From Spisula solida (Eukaryota > Mollusca > Bivalvia > Venerida > Mactridae), in assembly GCA_947247005.1 (NCBI GenBank), contig OX365946.1, positions 45,720,734-45,784,733 on the forward strand: a stretch of DNA of 64,000 bases, read 5' to 3'. Below, in pieces: positions 49,101-59,639 of the stretch (positions are counted from its first letter, which is position 1; every line of letters begins with the position of its first letter). The position numbers and the translations under genes are program-made. The notes under the pieces are model-generated. The model saw only the letters and a list, made by a program, of their open reading frames with translations, ran no database searches and was not told where the DNA came from.

Positions 49101-52100
49101 ATTTGGTTTTTCCCTGCCTAATTGGCCAATGACCTCCGGCTTCAAGGGAATATCTATTTTTAGATGTTGTATAAAAAATTAGGAATTTTCAGTGAGATCA
49201 CCATGCTTGTCTACCAGGACAAATTCTTTTCTGACTAAATCATAGCATTTCTCTTCCATTATACCAAGTTGTATCGATAAACATATTTCCCCAGAGGAAA
49301 ATGTCATGTCATATAAACTAAAGCATTCAAAAAGGTTATGTTCCTTTAACCAAGGCATACAAGTTAAAACCAAGACCTAACTGGCTATTAACATTGAATG
49401 TCATTCATAAAAGTGATCAGCTTTTTATACAGTACTTGTGGTCCAGTGTACTGATATGTCCAGATCACATACAGTTATACTTACAACAAGACTAAAGTGT
49501 CATGCATAGTTAATCAGAGCTACAGATAAGGTTTTAGTCCTTTGGGTATTTTACCCCCAAGTTTCAATTTTAATTGGGTTTTGACAAATTTTAATTGGGT
49601 ATTTAATAAAACTCATAGAGTAAATGATCTTTTATTTGCTATTTTTCACTATAACATCATTTTCTATTTGGGTATTTCAGGTTGTCTTTACTTTTTCTTT
49701 CTCCCTCCTCTCAAAATCTATTGGGTTTTTAAGAAAAGTAATTGGGTAATTACCCCAATACGAAGCTTATCTGAATCTGGTTAATTATTACATAGTCGAC
49801 ATACTGTGCAGACAAAATTAAGTATTTATATAATCTGGACGACTTCACAAAGACCTTTAACTTATAAACCTAGGCCAAACCATTCTGAGGTTATTGTTTG
49901 GAAAGCATCTACTGATCGACTCACTGAAAATATTTTTTGTGCAAAAAAATAAAGCCCTTACTTCTTCGAGAGGGCACATACTAAATATTTTTAGTGTTAA
50001 AATCAAGTTTACCTGATATGTATCAATTAATTTGTTTAATTTTGTATCTTTACAGTTGCCAGTACAGCTGTCTGTACATAGGGACCAAGAACAATCTGAG
50101 GCCACCTTGTAGATCAGGTATCCACTACCAACAAGCAGGCCGATAACAATTATATTACTCAATAGTCGGCCCATATATCTCCGTATCCTAGAAAGAATGA
50201 AAAACATGTTACTCAGTAGTCAACTCATATATCCTAGAAAGAATAAATAACATGTTTCTTAATCAATAGTTGACCCATATAATTATTTTGAATATATACT
50301 ATAAGAATAACAAATGAGAGAACAGACGCATTTCAATCTTGGTTTTGCTAATAGTTTTCAAATTTAAATTCTAACATAGCACGTGAGATTTGCCTTCTTT
50401 GCGTATATTGGGCTTACCATATTTTATTACCGCGATAAAATATAGCTGATTGATGACGTCACGTTTGACGTCATATAGTATGACAAATGACGTAACGGTG
50501 ACGGTAACGTTCCTAGGAAAGAAAGTAGTTTGACGTCAACCTGTCTTGTTGTGCTATAAATGGTAAAGCATTGGTGATGTTAGAATCGAAATAATAAATA
50601 GGAGTTGTGCTTTGTTGTGTTATAAAATATAGGCACTCGTTTCTCGTGCTACGCACTCGTGTTTTAATTACTACGCATCCAAACACGTGCCTATATTTTA
50701 TTACGCAACAAAACATAGCTACGTATTCATTATTTCTTAAATACTAGTATATTAGTACAAGTAGTAACACAAGTAACACAAAGTTAGGGAGCTATAAAGA
50801 GGTTGTTGCTCTTGATCTTTTTTAAACGGTTTATACCTTTCGCTTTCTTGTATATATAAATGCACACTATGTACAAGACCATAAGTTGTCGATGCGTCAT
50901 AAAACAACATTAAATTTTAATCTAAACCTAACATACATACCTAGTAAACAAATTTACTTTTATTGCACTTTTCTCCTCACGGACCAACTCCTGGAAGATA
51001 AAAATTTGAAAATACAACAAGGCAGTCCAAAAAACGGCTATAATCCCCCGCCGCATTAATGAACATTGAAATTGTCCAATAAGTTACACATTTGCTATGA
51101 GTTCATGTAAGGTTCAAACCTCTGACCTTTTAACTGTGACCTTGCCCTTGAACAGGCATGGTTGAATGTGGTTTCTATATGTCATCTTTATAAGTTACAC
51201 AATTGGTATCAATTTCATGCAATTCGGCCCAGGCGTTAAAAACCTTATGGAGTGGACACGAAATGTAAGATTCAAACCTTTGACCTTGAATTGTGATCAT
51301 GACCTTGAACCCGCATGGTTAGGATATGGGTTCTGCACGTCGTCTTTATTAGTTACACATTTGGTATGAGTTTCATGCAATTTGGCCCAGGCATTAAAAA
51401 GTTATGGAACGGACACAAAATGTAAGATTCAAACCTTTGACCTTGAATTGTGACCTTGACCTTGAACCTTCATGGTTGGAATGTGGGTTTTGCACGTCGT
51501 CTTTATTAGTTACACATTTGGTATGAGTATCATGCAATTCGGCCAAGGCATTAAAAAGTTACGAGTGGACACGATTTTGTTACGGACGGACACACGGACG
51601 GACGGACGCTCGGGCGGAGACCATTTCTGTAATCCCCTCCCACTTCGTGGCGAAGGATTAATAAAGTCAACACAATCATTACAAGTGATCCTCGAATTCC
51701 TGGACCAGACAGAATTATAATAAAGAAATAAAAATCTGTTTGCGCGTATTTTATCGGTGAATAAAACATGGGCAGGAGTTCTGATGCGGAAAAATTAAAT
51801 CATGAGTGCGATAATATCCCAAACTATTTAACTGCGCGCATTCCATTTTCACCCATCTGACATTGAACATAATTCCACGCTGAAATTGACTGGCTTATTA
51901 GCTGGTACAATTACCTCCCTCGTTAATGACAACGACTTTCGTAATTTTCTGAAGGAAATACCACATTTCAAACATTGAAACAATTTTAATAACACGAGTA
52001 TAGGGTATCTATTTCATCAAATGAAAAATATAAATGAATTGATTATCAGAAGTTTTTATGAAACTTAGTTTCGAGATTATATTGGAGTTTCTAAAAATAG

Positions 52101-55100
52101 ATGCGTCATTTCTGTAACACTGGATTCTCGTGCAACTCAAGACGCGTGGAAGTTTTTACTATAAAGTTTACGTTCATTCATTCATAAATAGGTCACGTGA
52201 TACGGAGCGTAAATAGTAACAGCCAATTTGATATCATGTTTTATTGCAATAATAATATATGGCCAGGTCTACTCTATGTTTAATGGATTAATCCGCAGAT
52301 CGTGTTAGAATTATGCATCAAACATTTGTGTAAATACTGTAAAGCAAGGTCTGGTACAATTTTATAATGGCTAACTTAAATGAAAGATTGTTAGAATTAC
52401 ATCGATTTTTCCTGATGAAGGCATGGAATAAAGCCGAAATGTTGAAATACAAGTTTAATTAATTTCAATGTGTGCTGTTGTTGATATTTATCTTTATAGA
52501 ATAAGCATGCAGTAGCAATCAACAGATGGATCAAATAACACATGTTTTTTATGAGGCAGATGTAAACTTGAGAGAGGTTAAGATGAAGTGATTGTCATAA
52601 AATTAGATCAAAATGGTTATAATGAAATACCTTCATTTCCGTCCTATAGGATGTTCTAAAGTCAATCACACCATGTCGGCTAGTTATAGAATGATCCCAA
52701 GTACAAAATATTTTCCAAGCAAATTTATATTCATTACTTCGGTCGTCCGATAGTTTGCTTCTACGATAACGTATAATCATACTGAAATAAGAAACATCTT
52801 TCTTCCATACAAACATCATTATACTAAAGTTAACCACCACAAAAATCTGAAATAGCACATATGCCTTGCCCCTTAATTAACTAATTAACTTAATGAATGT
52901 ACATACAGTTGTCATGGTGAATGACTGGGTTACTCTCAACTAACCTGAAGGCGCCTGGAAAGTTAAGAAATGTTTTTCAGTGTTTCCTACCCAACTAGAA
53001 ATGAATTGGTTATTAACAAAGACGTAGTTTCGCATGTATCAGTGCTATACACTGGGCATTTTAAAAGAATCAAGGAGCCGATTCTGAAAGAGCTCGGGTA
53101 TTGTACCAGGATACCTTGTATCTCAAAACTGTCTCTTCCCTTGAAGGTCATTGGCTAATCTGGCAGGGAAAAATATAAATAACCACACACTTATGATTGC
53201 CTCAGTTGATCGCAAACAAACAAAATAAACATACATCCCATTTTCCTGGGTTGACTTTAACTTACATGGTGATTACAGCAACAAAACAGAACAAGTTAGC
53301 ACACAGCCATGTGAAGAAGTACGCCATGGGTAAGTGGTAAGGCAGATCAAGGTCGTCCGTATACAGGCCATAGTACATCAAACTGTTGGATAAATCACCC
53401 TGTGGATAGAATATATCACAGCATACTATAACAGTATAGTAGACATGGTGTAGACCACTGATGCTTGACCTCAGAAATAATAACAAGTTTGAGCCCTGCT
53501 GCGTTAAGTGGTGTAATTGTCGACATTCTAAGGCAGTTATGTCACTAGTTATAAGAACTTGATTTACATATTTAAGAGTATGGACCAAACATAAATTGGA
53601 GATGGTCTGGTAATAATGATGACAAATTTGAATGACAATCATTCCATACTGTGCTTGCTTATCACTCTTCAAACTACACTGTCTCTCTCAGTCTTTTCAT
53701 TTATATTTAAATTGTGATCAATATCAAATTGAAATTCTTTTAGCCATGGGACCTTGTCTGTTCACTTAGTTTAAAGAGCATTTGACAGCTAATCTAGAGG
53801 TTCTAAACCTGAACTAGACATGATGCGTTTTTACACATGACCATTGGAATGAAGAAAATGCATCCAGAATAATTTATTCACCACCTCTGAATTCTGTTTT
53901 CCTGAAGTGAAGTTCTAAGGTACTTTTTGATTGTCAGGCAAGTACAGTAAACTCCCTCAAAACCGGACCCTGTTCGGACCGGGCTGAAAGTCCGGTTTTC
54001 AGAGAGGTCCGGTTTTGTGGGAGATGTGTTTAATGTGCACTTTATGAATTATTAAGTTTTCATACTAGGGGTTTAAAAAATTGCAATTGTTGCTTACAAC
54101 TTGGTAAATGTAAATCAGTGTAAGTATGATTTTAATCACAATATTAACATTAATGAGTACTCGAATTACGCATTGTTTTATTGTTCATATCAAATTGTCC
54201 AATGACATTGATAATACCAGCCTACAAACCCCGAAAGCCAAATTTTAGCTGATTGGTGACATATCGATTAAATAAGATTAAGTGTAATTAAAACTACTTG
54301 TTATGCCAAACACTCCTTTACCAGTTTTCCACTGAACCTTTGTTGCAATACCCACCAAAATATCAAACGAAATGACTGTTGTTCTTTCTCATTTGTAATT
54401 AGCAAATTATTTAACATCATCTTATTCTTAATGTTGTTCTGTGTACATATACAATTATGGTATTTCTCATGACTGTGCTAATTACACACCACACTGTTAA
54501 AATAACAAAAGAGAACCAGACGTGTTATTAACACCTTTTATCATGACCCCATATTTTAACTAACAGTACAAAATGTGACACTTATAAAAAATTTAATGGA
54601 TGCGTCGAGTTTTTCTGAAAGTAGTTATAGTTGAATATTTTGTCAGCGGACCCAAAATGCCGTCCGGAATTCAGGGAGTCCGGGCAGGGATAAATTTTAA
54701 AAAATTGCATTCATATAATAATAAACGAGTAAACGATAAATCAACTGTTATCTTACAAAATTGTTCCTTGCATATGTCACGTTAGTTTGGAAGTTTCCTT
54801 CAAGTACCTTAAATAGAACAAGAAATGTTAGTAAAACATATATGCATACCACAATGCAGCCAAACATGTTCAAGGTTACTGTGACCTTGATGTGACCTTG
54901 ACATTGAATTGTCCAAGCATAAAATCAACAATAATTTTCAAATCCCCACTGGTCAACAGTATTCCAGTCACATGGAGTCTACCTGGTCACATTATCCTGA
55001 CACTCGGTGAACCAGCAGTTACCTGTAACTAACTCTGCTGAGCATCAAGCATAGGAGAAATACCAGTACCATTTTTAACAATTTTAGTATGTTGCAACCT

Positions 55101-58100
55101 GGGATCAACCCGAAACCTCTCACACCCAAAGCCAATGCTCTACCACTAGGCTATTGGGCGGACCAAACACACAAACAAACACATCAAGCTTTCTGCATTT
55201 AAAAACAGTGCAAATTAATACTCGAATGTCTCGCAGCGTTAGTTGAAAATAATAAAGTTATAAATAAGTGAAGCAATTGAAATCGTAAAGATAAATAAGG
55301 CCAATAATAAAATATTGTTTGTTACTCCTTCCCTACCTACCCGAGCAAAAGGTCCCCTACCAAAAATGACCCTTGACCCTTTGAAAAAAAATATTTTTTT
55401 ATAAAAAATTCCGGTACATGAGTACAAAAAAAAATATTTTTCAGAAAATAATTTTTACATACCTACCTGCCTAACCCTAATAGGCCAGGTCGGGAAGGGC
55501 ACAAACAATATTTTATTTTTGGCCCAACAAAAGCAAGACCAAAATTCAGGCAACTATAGAGTGGCAATGGAAGAATAGTAGCTGCACATTTATACTGAAA
55601 CAACAAGAGTTAATTCTTACCTCAGGAACAACAACAAATCCAAGCATCAGAATCATCACACACACATTGATGTAAAACAATGTCCGTACAAAACGGAAAT
55701 ACGATGCTACGTTACTTCCAAAATATGCTGAAAATGTGAAACACATCAGTCAGAGTAACATACCATAACAACGCAAAAACAAAATATACTCTATTCATGT
55801 ACAGACATTTTTAGTTGATAGTTATAGCATGGAGAATTAGACCTGATCCTGACCTTTATGCATGAATATATTACAAGGTTTTTGCATTTAATACATCAAT
55901 TTCTGCGAGCAAATCATGCAAAATCGCTCCTTTAGCTTTGTGTTGGTATTATACACCGAGCGTCTTCGTGATACTTCTCGCTTATGAAAACATACAACCA
56001 GCGTTATAAATATAGACAATACACCAGCTGTTAAATTATGCTAATAGAAGGTCGAGAGTCGTGTAAACTCTCTGGACTATATTTATCTTAGGCTGATTGT
56101 GAAACAAACTCTACAACAAATATATTAATCAATTTTTACACCAGACTTCCTTATAGACTTAATGGCTTCAAGTTGTCCATTGGACCATGTGAGTATAATT
56201 TACTGTTAAAGTAGATGTACAGGTAATTGTTTGACAGCCAGCGTATTGTTTTGATACCTGATAAATCATGGACCATAAGGCATGATCTTGCTGGTATATA
56301 CCACTTTAGCTGTAACCAAAGTAGACAAGAATGCTATGTTTGGTTAAAAATTGCTTAAACAATGAGGGCGTGGTGTATTGAGCTACTATGTCACAGAAAT
56401 ACAAAAAAAATGTAGTAAGAAAATAAAAATAGAACAAACCAGCAATGTTGGTTATAGTGCCTTCCCATAAATGGTATGACGTCAACATCTTATCCGGGTC
56501 CTTTCTCTAGAAACAAGAGATATTTGTAAAACACAGACACCTCAATGTTCAGCCAGTCATTGTACATTTTAAGACACTGTCAGAGGCAGGCCAAATCAAT
56601 CAGTCTAACAAGGTTGAGGACCATAGACTCAATCTCTCTCTAGATATCATTTGGAAATTGCAGGCAGGCGGTGTTTATTAAGCAGACAGGTTCTTAAAAG
56701 AGGGAATAAAAATAAATGATGTACTCAAAATAAACCATGGAGGTGCATACACACATAGATAAAGGGTTGCATGTGATACATGGTGAAATGTAAGAGATGC
56801 AAGAGATACAGAATAGACATGAAGAGGACAAAATACTCTTTCCCCCATGTTTGACCTTGACTTTCAATCAAGACAGCTTAAATGGGTGCTTTGCTAATCG
56901 GAGACAATGTGCTAAACAATTCTACCAATGAGTTTCAAAATCCTTGAACGGTGTAAGAGAGTAAAGAATACACAAAAAGAGGAGATTTGGATTACTGAAC
57001 CATTGTGACTCATTTGAGGGGCATCAAAACTGTATGAAGAATACAACCTTGTACATTTTCTGATTGTTGCCATGTGTATATCTGTGCTTTAGGTTTCCCT
57101 CTGTATGTAGCACCCTGGCAAAAATAAATAAATAAATCAAAACTGGCCAAGTGTGATTTTACTACATTTTATTAATCATGTTTGACACCTCATTTCTGAT
57201 GCTATCCATGAGAGAAGAGAATCTTGATTCAATTTTTTTGTTAATACAGAAATCAGTCATGCGTCGAAAGAAGCATCATGTAACGAAACGATTCGTACCT
57301 GTGATTAGTTGAACGCTATGTCTTAAACAAGTCACTAAGAATTGCAAGCAATACAGGTTTGAAGACAAATCGGTAGGGGACTACCCAATAGTCCCTTTAT
57401 ATTGTTTTCAATGTTTGTGTTGCCATAGCAACCACAATTTTTATCTGAATCAAAATATTTTTTACGACAGGGGCTAAAAATATGGGTTTGTCACATGAAC
57501 AATTTTTGGCTAACCATAGACCGTGGCGGTGTGCCTAAATTGGTTTATCGTAATTGCTGAATAGTAAAATCCATGCATCCATACATGTTACGAACTGAGA
57601 ACTGAAAAAGCAGTTTTACATGTTAAAATTGATTGTGCCAAACAGAGTGTTCAATGAAGGACTAAATCAACAATTATCTTGATTTTTTTATATAAATGTT
57701 GGTAGCTTTCCTTGAACAAGCAGCCAGTACTTACTGTGCTATATTCAACTTTTGCTGTATAGGTAATGGTGCTGTATTCAAACATTGTAGAAATCTGTCA
57801 ATCTCTTCCTCCTGACAGTTCTGTATTAGCTGATTCACGTCGGATTCCACATCATAACTGAAATGTATAAAAGCAATGTTGTAACAAGAAATGCGAAAAC
57901 CCGACAAAGATACATTTTTCAAACAATGGCCATAACAATGAGAGCTTTATGTTCAGAAAATGTCAGATGGATGTCATCTTCTGCTGGTATATTTGTGAAA
58001 AGTTGCAACTACATGTAAACTATTTACTATAATAGGAGATTTCTGTTCATTTAAACAAACAACCAGATCCAATTGCATTGAGATGCTTATGGGAACTTTT

Positions 58101-59622
58101 ATCAAGCTTTTACATACCCAGTACTTGGTAGTCAAATAGTTTGAGCAAAGGTCTTATCACAAGCAGTCCAAGTTGCATCATATAGGCAGTTCAGTTAACA
58201 AGGGTTTCTGTATTTTTTTTTACCTGTTTATAACTCAATTACCAGGAATCCCAACGAAATGATTTATTGAGGTACAAATATTGCAGAACATTGGATTTGG
58301 TAAGGAGCAATAATGTGATCTCAATGATGAGTAATAATTATATTTCTATAAGGTTTTGATCGAACCTATTTTTGAGATGTGAATAACCATTATTGAGGGA
58401 TAATAAGTAATGGGGGGGATGGGTATAACCACCAGTAATTTGAAAATAACTTACTTATCGGCTAGGAATGAATATTGTATCCTATATAGTAATTCATCAA
58501 ACGTCAGACTGAGATCAGGATTCTGTGATGTCATTGACTGTCTTCTCTCACCTATAACATACACATTATATGATCAATTCCATTCAATAACATGATCAAT
58601 TACATTCAATAACACAATCAATTACATTCAATAACAGAATCAATTACATTCAATAACACAATCAATTACATTCAATTAGATACAGTACTCAATTAATTCA
58701 ATAACCATTTTTTGTACAAAACAAATAGCAACAGAATAGACCTGTCTGAAGACAATGCACTGGATTATTGGACAGTCATAGAAAATTATGTTGTCTTTAA
58801 AATATGGTATCCATTCAACAGCTGATGAAACACAATCAACAAGGGCCACAGTGAAGTGTTCTATCCAATACTCTAATCAATAGCCAGGGAATGTTTTAAA
58901 AGTAAGGACTTCAAGGGGGAAAATCTACAATATCAGGATGATTTAATTTTTGAATTGACTACTGAATCTTTTTGTTTCAAGCAAAATATTTGAAGAACTA
59001 TGCACATCACTTTGGTCAATCACAATTACTGTTTATGAGGAATGACATCATGTGATCTAACAAGTAGGCCTATTCCGAAAGTAAAGAAGTAAGTAGAAGC
59101 CTAACAAAATGGTATGAAAAAGGGGAGCAGTGGCCTGGAGATAGGGTGCACCCTATGGGATTTAGAGGTCCAGGGTTTGATCACAGTCTGCACAACTGCT
59201 TTATTTATCTCAGCAAAAATAACCCACAACGCTCCACTCAACCAAGGTGAGAATTTGGGCCAGTCACAGAGGATGGTGTCTGTGTCGATATTCCTGGGCG
59301 CCATATCTCAATGTTGGCCGCACACAAACCAATAGAGATATAGTCTCCCCAGAGAGACTCGATCACAGGTTTCCTTAGGCAGTCCAATGACCAGGAAAAC
59401 TGGTAACTTAATTTTTTTTAAAGTAGGACCGACTTGAAATCCTGTACTTCTTTTTAGCACATACATGTAGGGGGTTGAGGATATGAAGCAGAACTTACCG
59501 AAATCAATGTTACCATATGTGGGTTCATCATCTCGGTTATAAACCAAAGGTGTATGTTCCCTTCCATCAGCCGTACCATCTTGTTGATTAACTAAAGGTG
59601 TGTACTCCTTTCTGTCAGCCAT
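39996..59622 (-). CDS. Tmc: TMC-family transmembrane channel-like protein (18 exons)
   Basis: Seen: 18 exons join into one frame of 2136 nt from ATG 59622 to a stop at 39996 (711 residues). The order shows a short cytoplasmic N-terminus with a repeated YTPLV/HTPLV motif, about ten hydrophobic segments, a KFAWKIFCTWDHSIT segment, the TMC signature block (CWENEVGEE...DVIYGQCLIWLGLYFSPL) and CGPFR before the last helices. Known: TMC proteins are multipass membrane proteins of the TMEM16-like fold; some are pore subunits of mechanotransduction channels. The subfamily cannot be set here. Oddities: the loop between the first helix and the GDLSNS segment is short, so one phase-0 exon between 55620 and 53400 may be missing, and the tail exon lies in a repeat. 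It is convergent with gene 1. Confidence 0.9.
40640..40830 (+). mobile_element. tRNA-derived SINE, 3' part
   Basis: CCTGGGTTCGATCCCAGG is a perfect B-box stem-loop, followed by a TACTAGAAATTCCCTTTG core. The A box is not recognisable. Confidence 0.6.
41258..41336 (-). CDS. Tmc: TMC exon 17: end of last helix, coiled tail start
   Basis: 79 nt, phase 2 in and 0 out: MFIVYFKVKSSSYKKLISEL then RRQLKF, matching the L-K-x-Q-L motif after the final helix. The acceptor is ATCCTTTCAG and the donor TTT|GTAAGT. Confidence 0.85.
42013..42171 (-). CDS. Tmc: TMC exon 16: CGPFR segment and helix 9
   Basis: 159 nt, phase 2-2: VPSKDCGPFR is the conserved late motif of TMCs, followed by IIGTPAVLVPILILL. Confidence 0.93.
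43041..43490. mobile_element. hAT-like non-autonomous transposon
   Basis: TAGGCCTGCGTACCGGT and ACTGATACGCAGCCCTA are inverted ends. The exact 8-bp target duplication ATGCCTAT lies at 43033-43040 and 43491-43498. The interior is rich in ATCGAT palindromes. It lies in TMC intron 15. Confidence 0.93.
43936..44060 (+). repeat. 30-bp minisatellite
   Basis: Four units of ATATAAACTATTTATAGAAA with CAGCACAATT, ending 10 bp from the TMC exon 15 donor. No exon bases are included. Confidence 0.9.
44070..44188 (-). CDS. Tmc: TMC exon 15: helix 8
   Basis: 119 nt, phase 0 in and 2 out: RASSTGNFYLALFLLNFFIS and FPMAYAM. The donor GA|GTAGGT is required, since reading through gives an immediate TAG. Confidence 0.9.
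44324..44556. mobile_element. MITE-like element with TGTCTCCCAC termini
   Basis: ATGTCTCCCAC at 44324 and GTGGGAGACAT at 44556 are inverted. A related ATGTCTCCCATG / GGGGAGACAT piece lies near 29978. Confidence 0.6.
44690..45240 (-). repeat. minisatellite A4: 34-bp decoy-donor units
   Basis: About sixteen units. Read on the minus strand each has CCAGTCAGG|GTAAGAATG. The first unit begins exactly at the TMC exon 14 donor (GTAAGACTAC). Confidence 0.95.
45245..45400 (-). CDS. Tmc: TMC exon 14: core TMC signature
   Basis: 156 nt, phase 0-0: DVIYGQCLIWLGLYFSPLMA is the hallmark of the TMC domain. The donor AAG|GTAAGA is the first site of a decoy-donor array that runs downstream (minus strand) to 44690. 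Confidence 0.95.
45420..45590. mobile_element. Tmc: pogo-like MITE in TMC intron 13
   Basis: CAGTACAACCTCTGTAGAGC and GGAAAGGTTGTACTG are inverted ends flanked by TA at 45418 and 45591. It carries internal repeats of GAGGTTGTTGCTCTACAGA. Confidence 0.8.
46595..46753 (-). CDS. Tmc: TMC exon 13: start of TMC signature
   Basis: 159 nt, phase 0-0: CCWENEVGEEILKVILVDLG is the family C-W-E-x-x-V-G-Q-E-x-Y-K-L motif. The donor CTA|GTTAGT is non-optimal. Confidence 0.92.
47335..47400 (-). mobile_element. Tmc: SINE head beside TMC exon 12
   Basis: Minus strand TTCAGTGGTTAGTGTGCTG and TTTGATTCCTGGTCGAGAC resemble A and B boxes. It starts within 10 bp of the donor of exon 12. Confidence 0.5.
47407..47503 (-). 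CDS. Tmc: TMC exon 12: helix 5
   Basis: 97 nt, phase 2 in and 0 out: TTVFYIASLMTFVYSLLDV, then an acidic loop. The donor AACAGG|GTAGGT was chosen over the site one base earlier because it keeps frame. Confidence 0.85.
47635..48403. mobile_element. GGAC-tailed element with TTATGCCCCC termini
   Basis: TTATGCCCCC and GGGGGGCATAA are inverted ends. Inside are three imperfect tandem units of about 170 bp (CAATTTGGGTTAACCA, AATAAGTCTAAG, ATGCAAGTATGGAAGC tracts) and a GGACGGACGGACGGAC tract. Confidence 0.75.
48802..48911 (-). CDS. Tmc: TMC exon 11: helix 4
   Basis: 110 nt, phase 0 in and 2 out: VVAGLKFLVPPILEELVKIE and WHPRTATKLTLGR. The P-x-x-x-x-x-L-x-R ending is typical of the family. Confidence 0.88.
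50013..50187 (-). CDS. Tmc: TMC exon 10: helix 3 and cysteine loop
   Basis: 175 nt, phase 2 in and 0 out: NIIVIGLLVGSGYLIYKVAS then four cysteines (CSWSLCTDSCTGNC) in the outer loop. Confidence 0.88.
50610..50707. repeat. hairpin repeat
   Basis: GTTGTGTTATAAAATATAGG pairs with CCTATATTTTATTACGCAAC around CACTCGT-rich arms. Next to a CRE-like cluster (TGACGTCA) at 50452-50475. Confidence 0.6.
50941..50990 (-). CDS. Tmc: TMC exon 9 (50 nt)
   Basis: Phase 0 in and 2 out: ELVREEKSAIKVNLFT, the charged stretch before helix 3. The acceptor is TATCTTCCAG and the donor AG|GTATGT. Confidence 0.85.
51030..51662 (+). mobile_element. GGAC-tailed tandem element, second type
   Basis: Three imperfect units of about 155 bp (TGACCTTGAATTGTGA, GTTACACATTTGGTATGAG) end in GGACGGACACACGGACGGAC and AATCCCCTCCC. 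Lies in TMC intron 8. Confidence 0.7.
52631..52781 (-). CDS. Tmc: TMC exon 8: conserved cytoplasmic WD segment
   Basis: 151 nt, phase 2 in and 0 out: NEYKFAWKIFCTWDHSIT, the strongly conserved loop after helix 2. Confidence 0.92.
53266..53399 (-). CDS. Tmc: TMC exon 7: helix 2
   Basis: 134 nt, phase 0 in and 2 out: LMYYGLY then PMAYFFTWLCANLFCFVAVI. The acceptor is TATCCACAG. YYGLY matches the FYGFY motif of TMCs. Confidence 0.9.
53400..55620 (-). other. Tmc: large TMC intron 6
   Basis: Contains a CAGTAAACTCCCTCAAAACC-type element start near 53945 and the SINE head at 55088. A phase-0 exon encoding the usual outer loop was looked for and not found. Confidence 0.6.
55088..55165 (-). mobile_element. 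tRNA-like SINE head
   Basis: Minus strand ATAGCCTAGTGGTAGAGC and TTTCGGGTTGATCCCAGG are A and B boxes at tRNA spacing. The cloverleaf is degenerate, so I do not call a functional tRNA. Confidence 0.6.
55621..55727 (-). CDS. Tmc: TMC exon 6: helix 1
   Basis: 107 nt, phase 1 in and 0 out: YFGSNVASYFRFVRTLFYIN corresponds to the family FGTGV-SYF-FLR-L-x-x-N pattern, then a hydrophobic helix ending in VVPE. Confidence 0.92.
55821..56092. mobile_element. full-length MITE, GTATAG...CTCTGACC family
   Basis: GTTATAGCATGGAGAATTAG and CTCTCTGGACTATAT are diverged inverted ends. Truncated copies lie at 202 and 11643. Lies in TMC intron 5. Confidence 0.7.
56440..56506 (-). CDS. Tmc: TMC exon 5
   Basis: 67 nt, phase 0 in and 1 out: MLTSYHLWEGTITNIAG, matching the TMC W-x-x-x-I-x-x-I-x-G motif before helix 1. 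Confidence 0.8.
57048..57114 (-). CDS. Tmc: TMC exon 4 (small, basic)
   Basis: 67 nt, phase 2 in and 0 out, acceptor TATTTTTGCCAG: VLHTEGNLKHRY. Placed by phase: it leaves the frame needed by the next exon at 56506. The alternative, exon 3 joined directly to an acceptor two bases further in (56504), also stays open. Confidence 0.55.
57735..57857 (-). CDS. Tmc: TMC exon 3
   Basis: 123 nt, phase 2-2: QNCQEEEIDRFLQCL then LPIQQKLNIA, the region that precedes the basic stretch in TMC proteins. The donor is CA|GTAAGT. Confidence 0.8.
58455..58551 (-). CDS. Tmc: TMC exon 2
   Basis: 97 nt, phase 1 in and 2 out: ERRQSMTSQNPDLSLTFDEL. Acidic cytoplasmic segment, donor AA|GTAAGT. Confidence 0.8.
58573..58680 (+). 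repeat. 23-bp minisatellite
   Basis: About five units of AATCAATTACATTCAATAAC, beginning some 20 bp upstream of the acceptor of TMC exon 2 on the minus strand. No exon bases are included. Confidence 0.85.
59126..59310 (+). mobile_element. tRNA-derived SINE
   Basis: Shares the order AGTGGCC, TTTAGAGGTCCAGGGTTTGA, CTCCACT with the SINE at 31866. The B box is degenerate. Confidence 0.55.
59499..59622 (-). CDS. Tmc: TMC exon 1: start and N-terminal tail
   Basis: ATG at 59620-59622 with A at -3 and G at +4. The peptide repeats REYTPLV-like motifs (KEYTPLV, REHTPLV). The donor is TTTCG|GTAAGT, phase 1. A GTG 15 nt upstream is in frame but was not preferred. Confidence 0.8.
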
Positions 59623-59639
59623 ACTTTCAATTCTCACAA

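Noticed and set aside
55088..55165. Functional tRNA gene
   Set aside because: A and B boxes are present but the acceptor and anticodon stems are degenerate; a SINE head explains it better.
57270..57340. Extra TMC exon after the AATCACAG acceptor
   Set aside because: All frames close quickly without a usable donor, and exons 3, 4 and 5 already join in phase.
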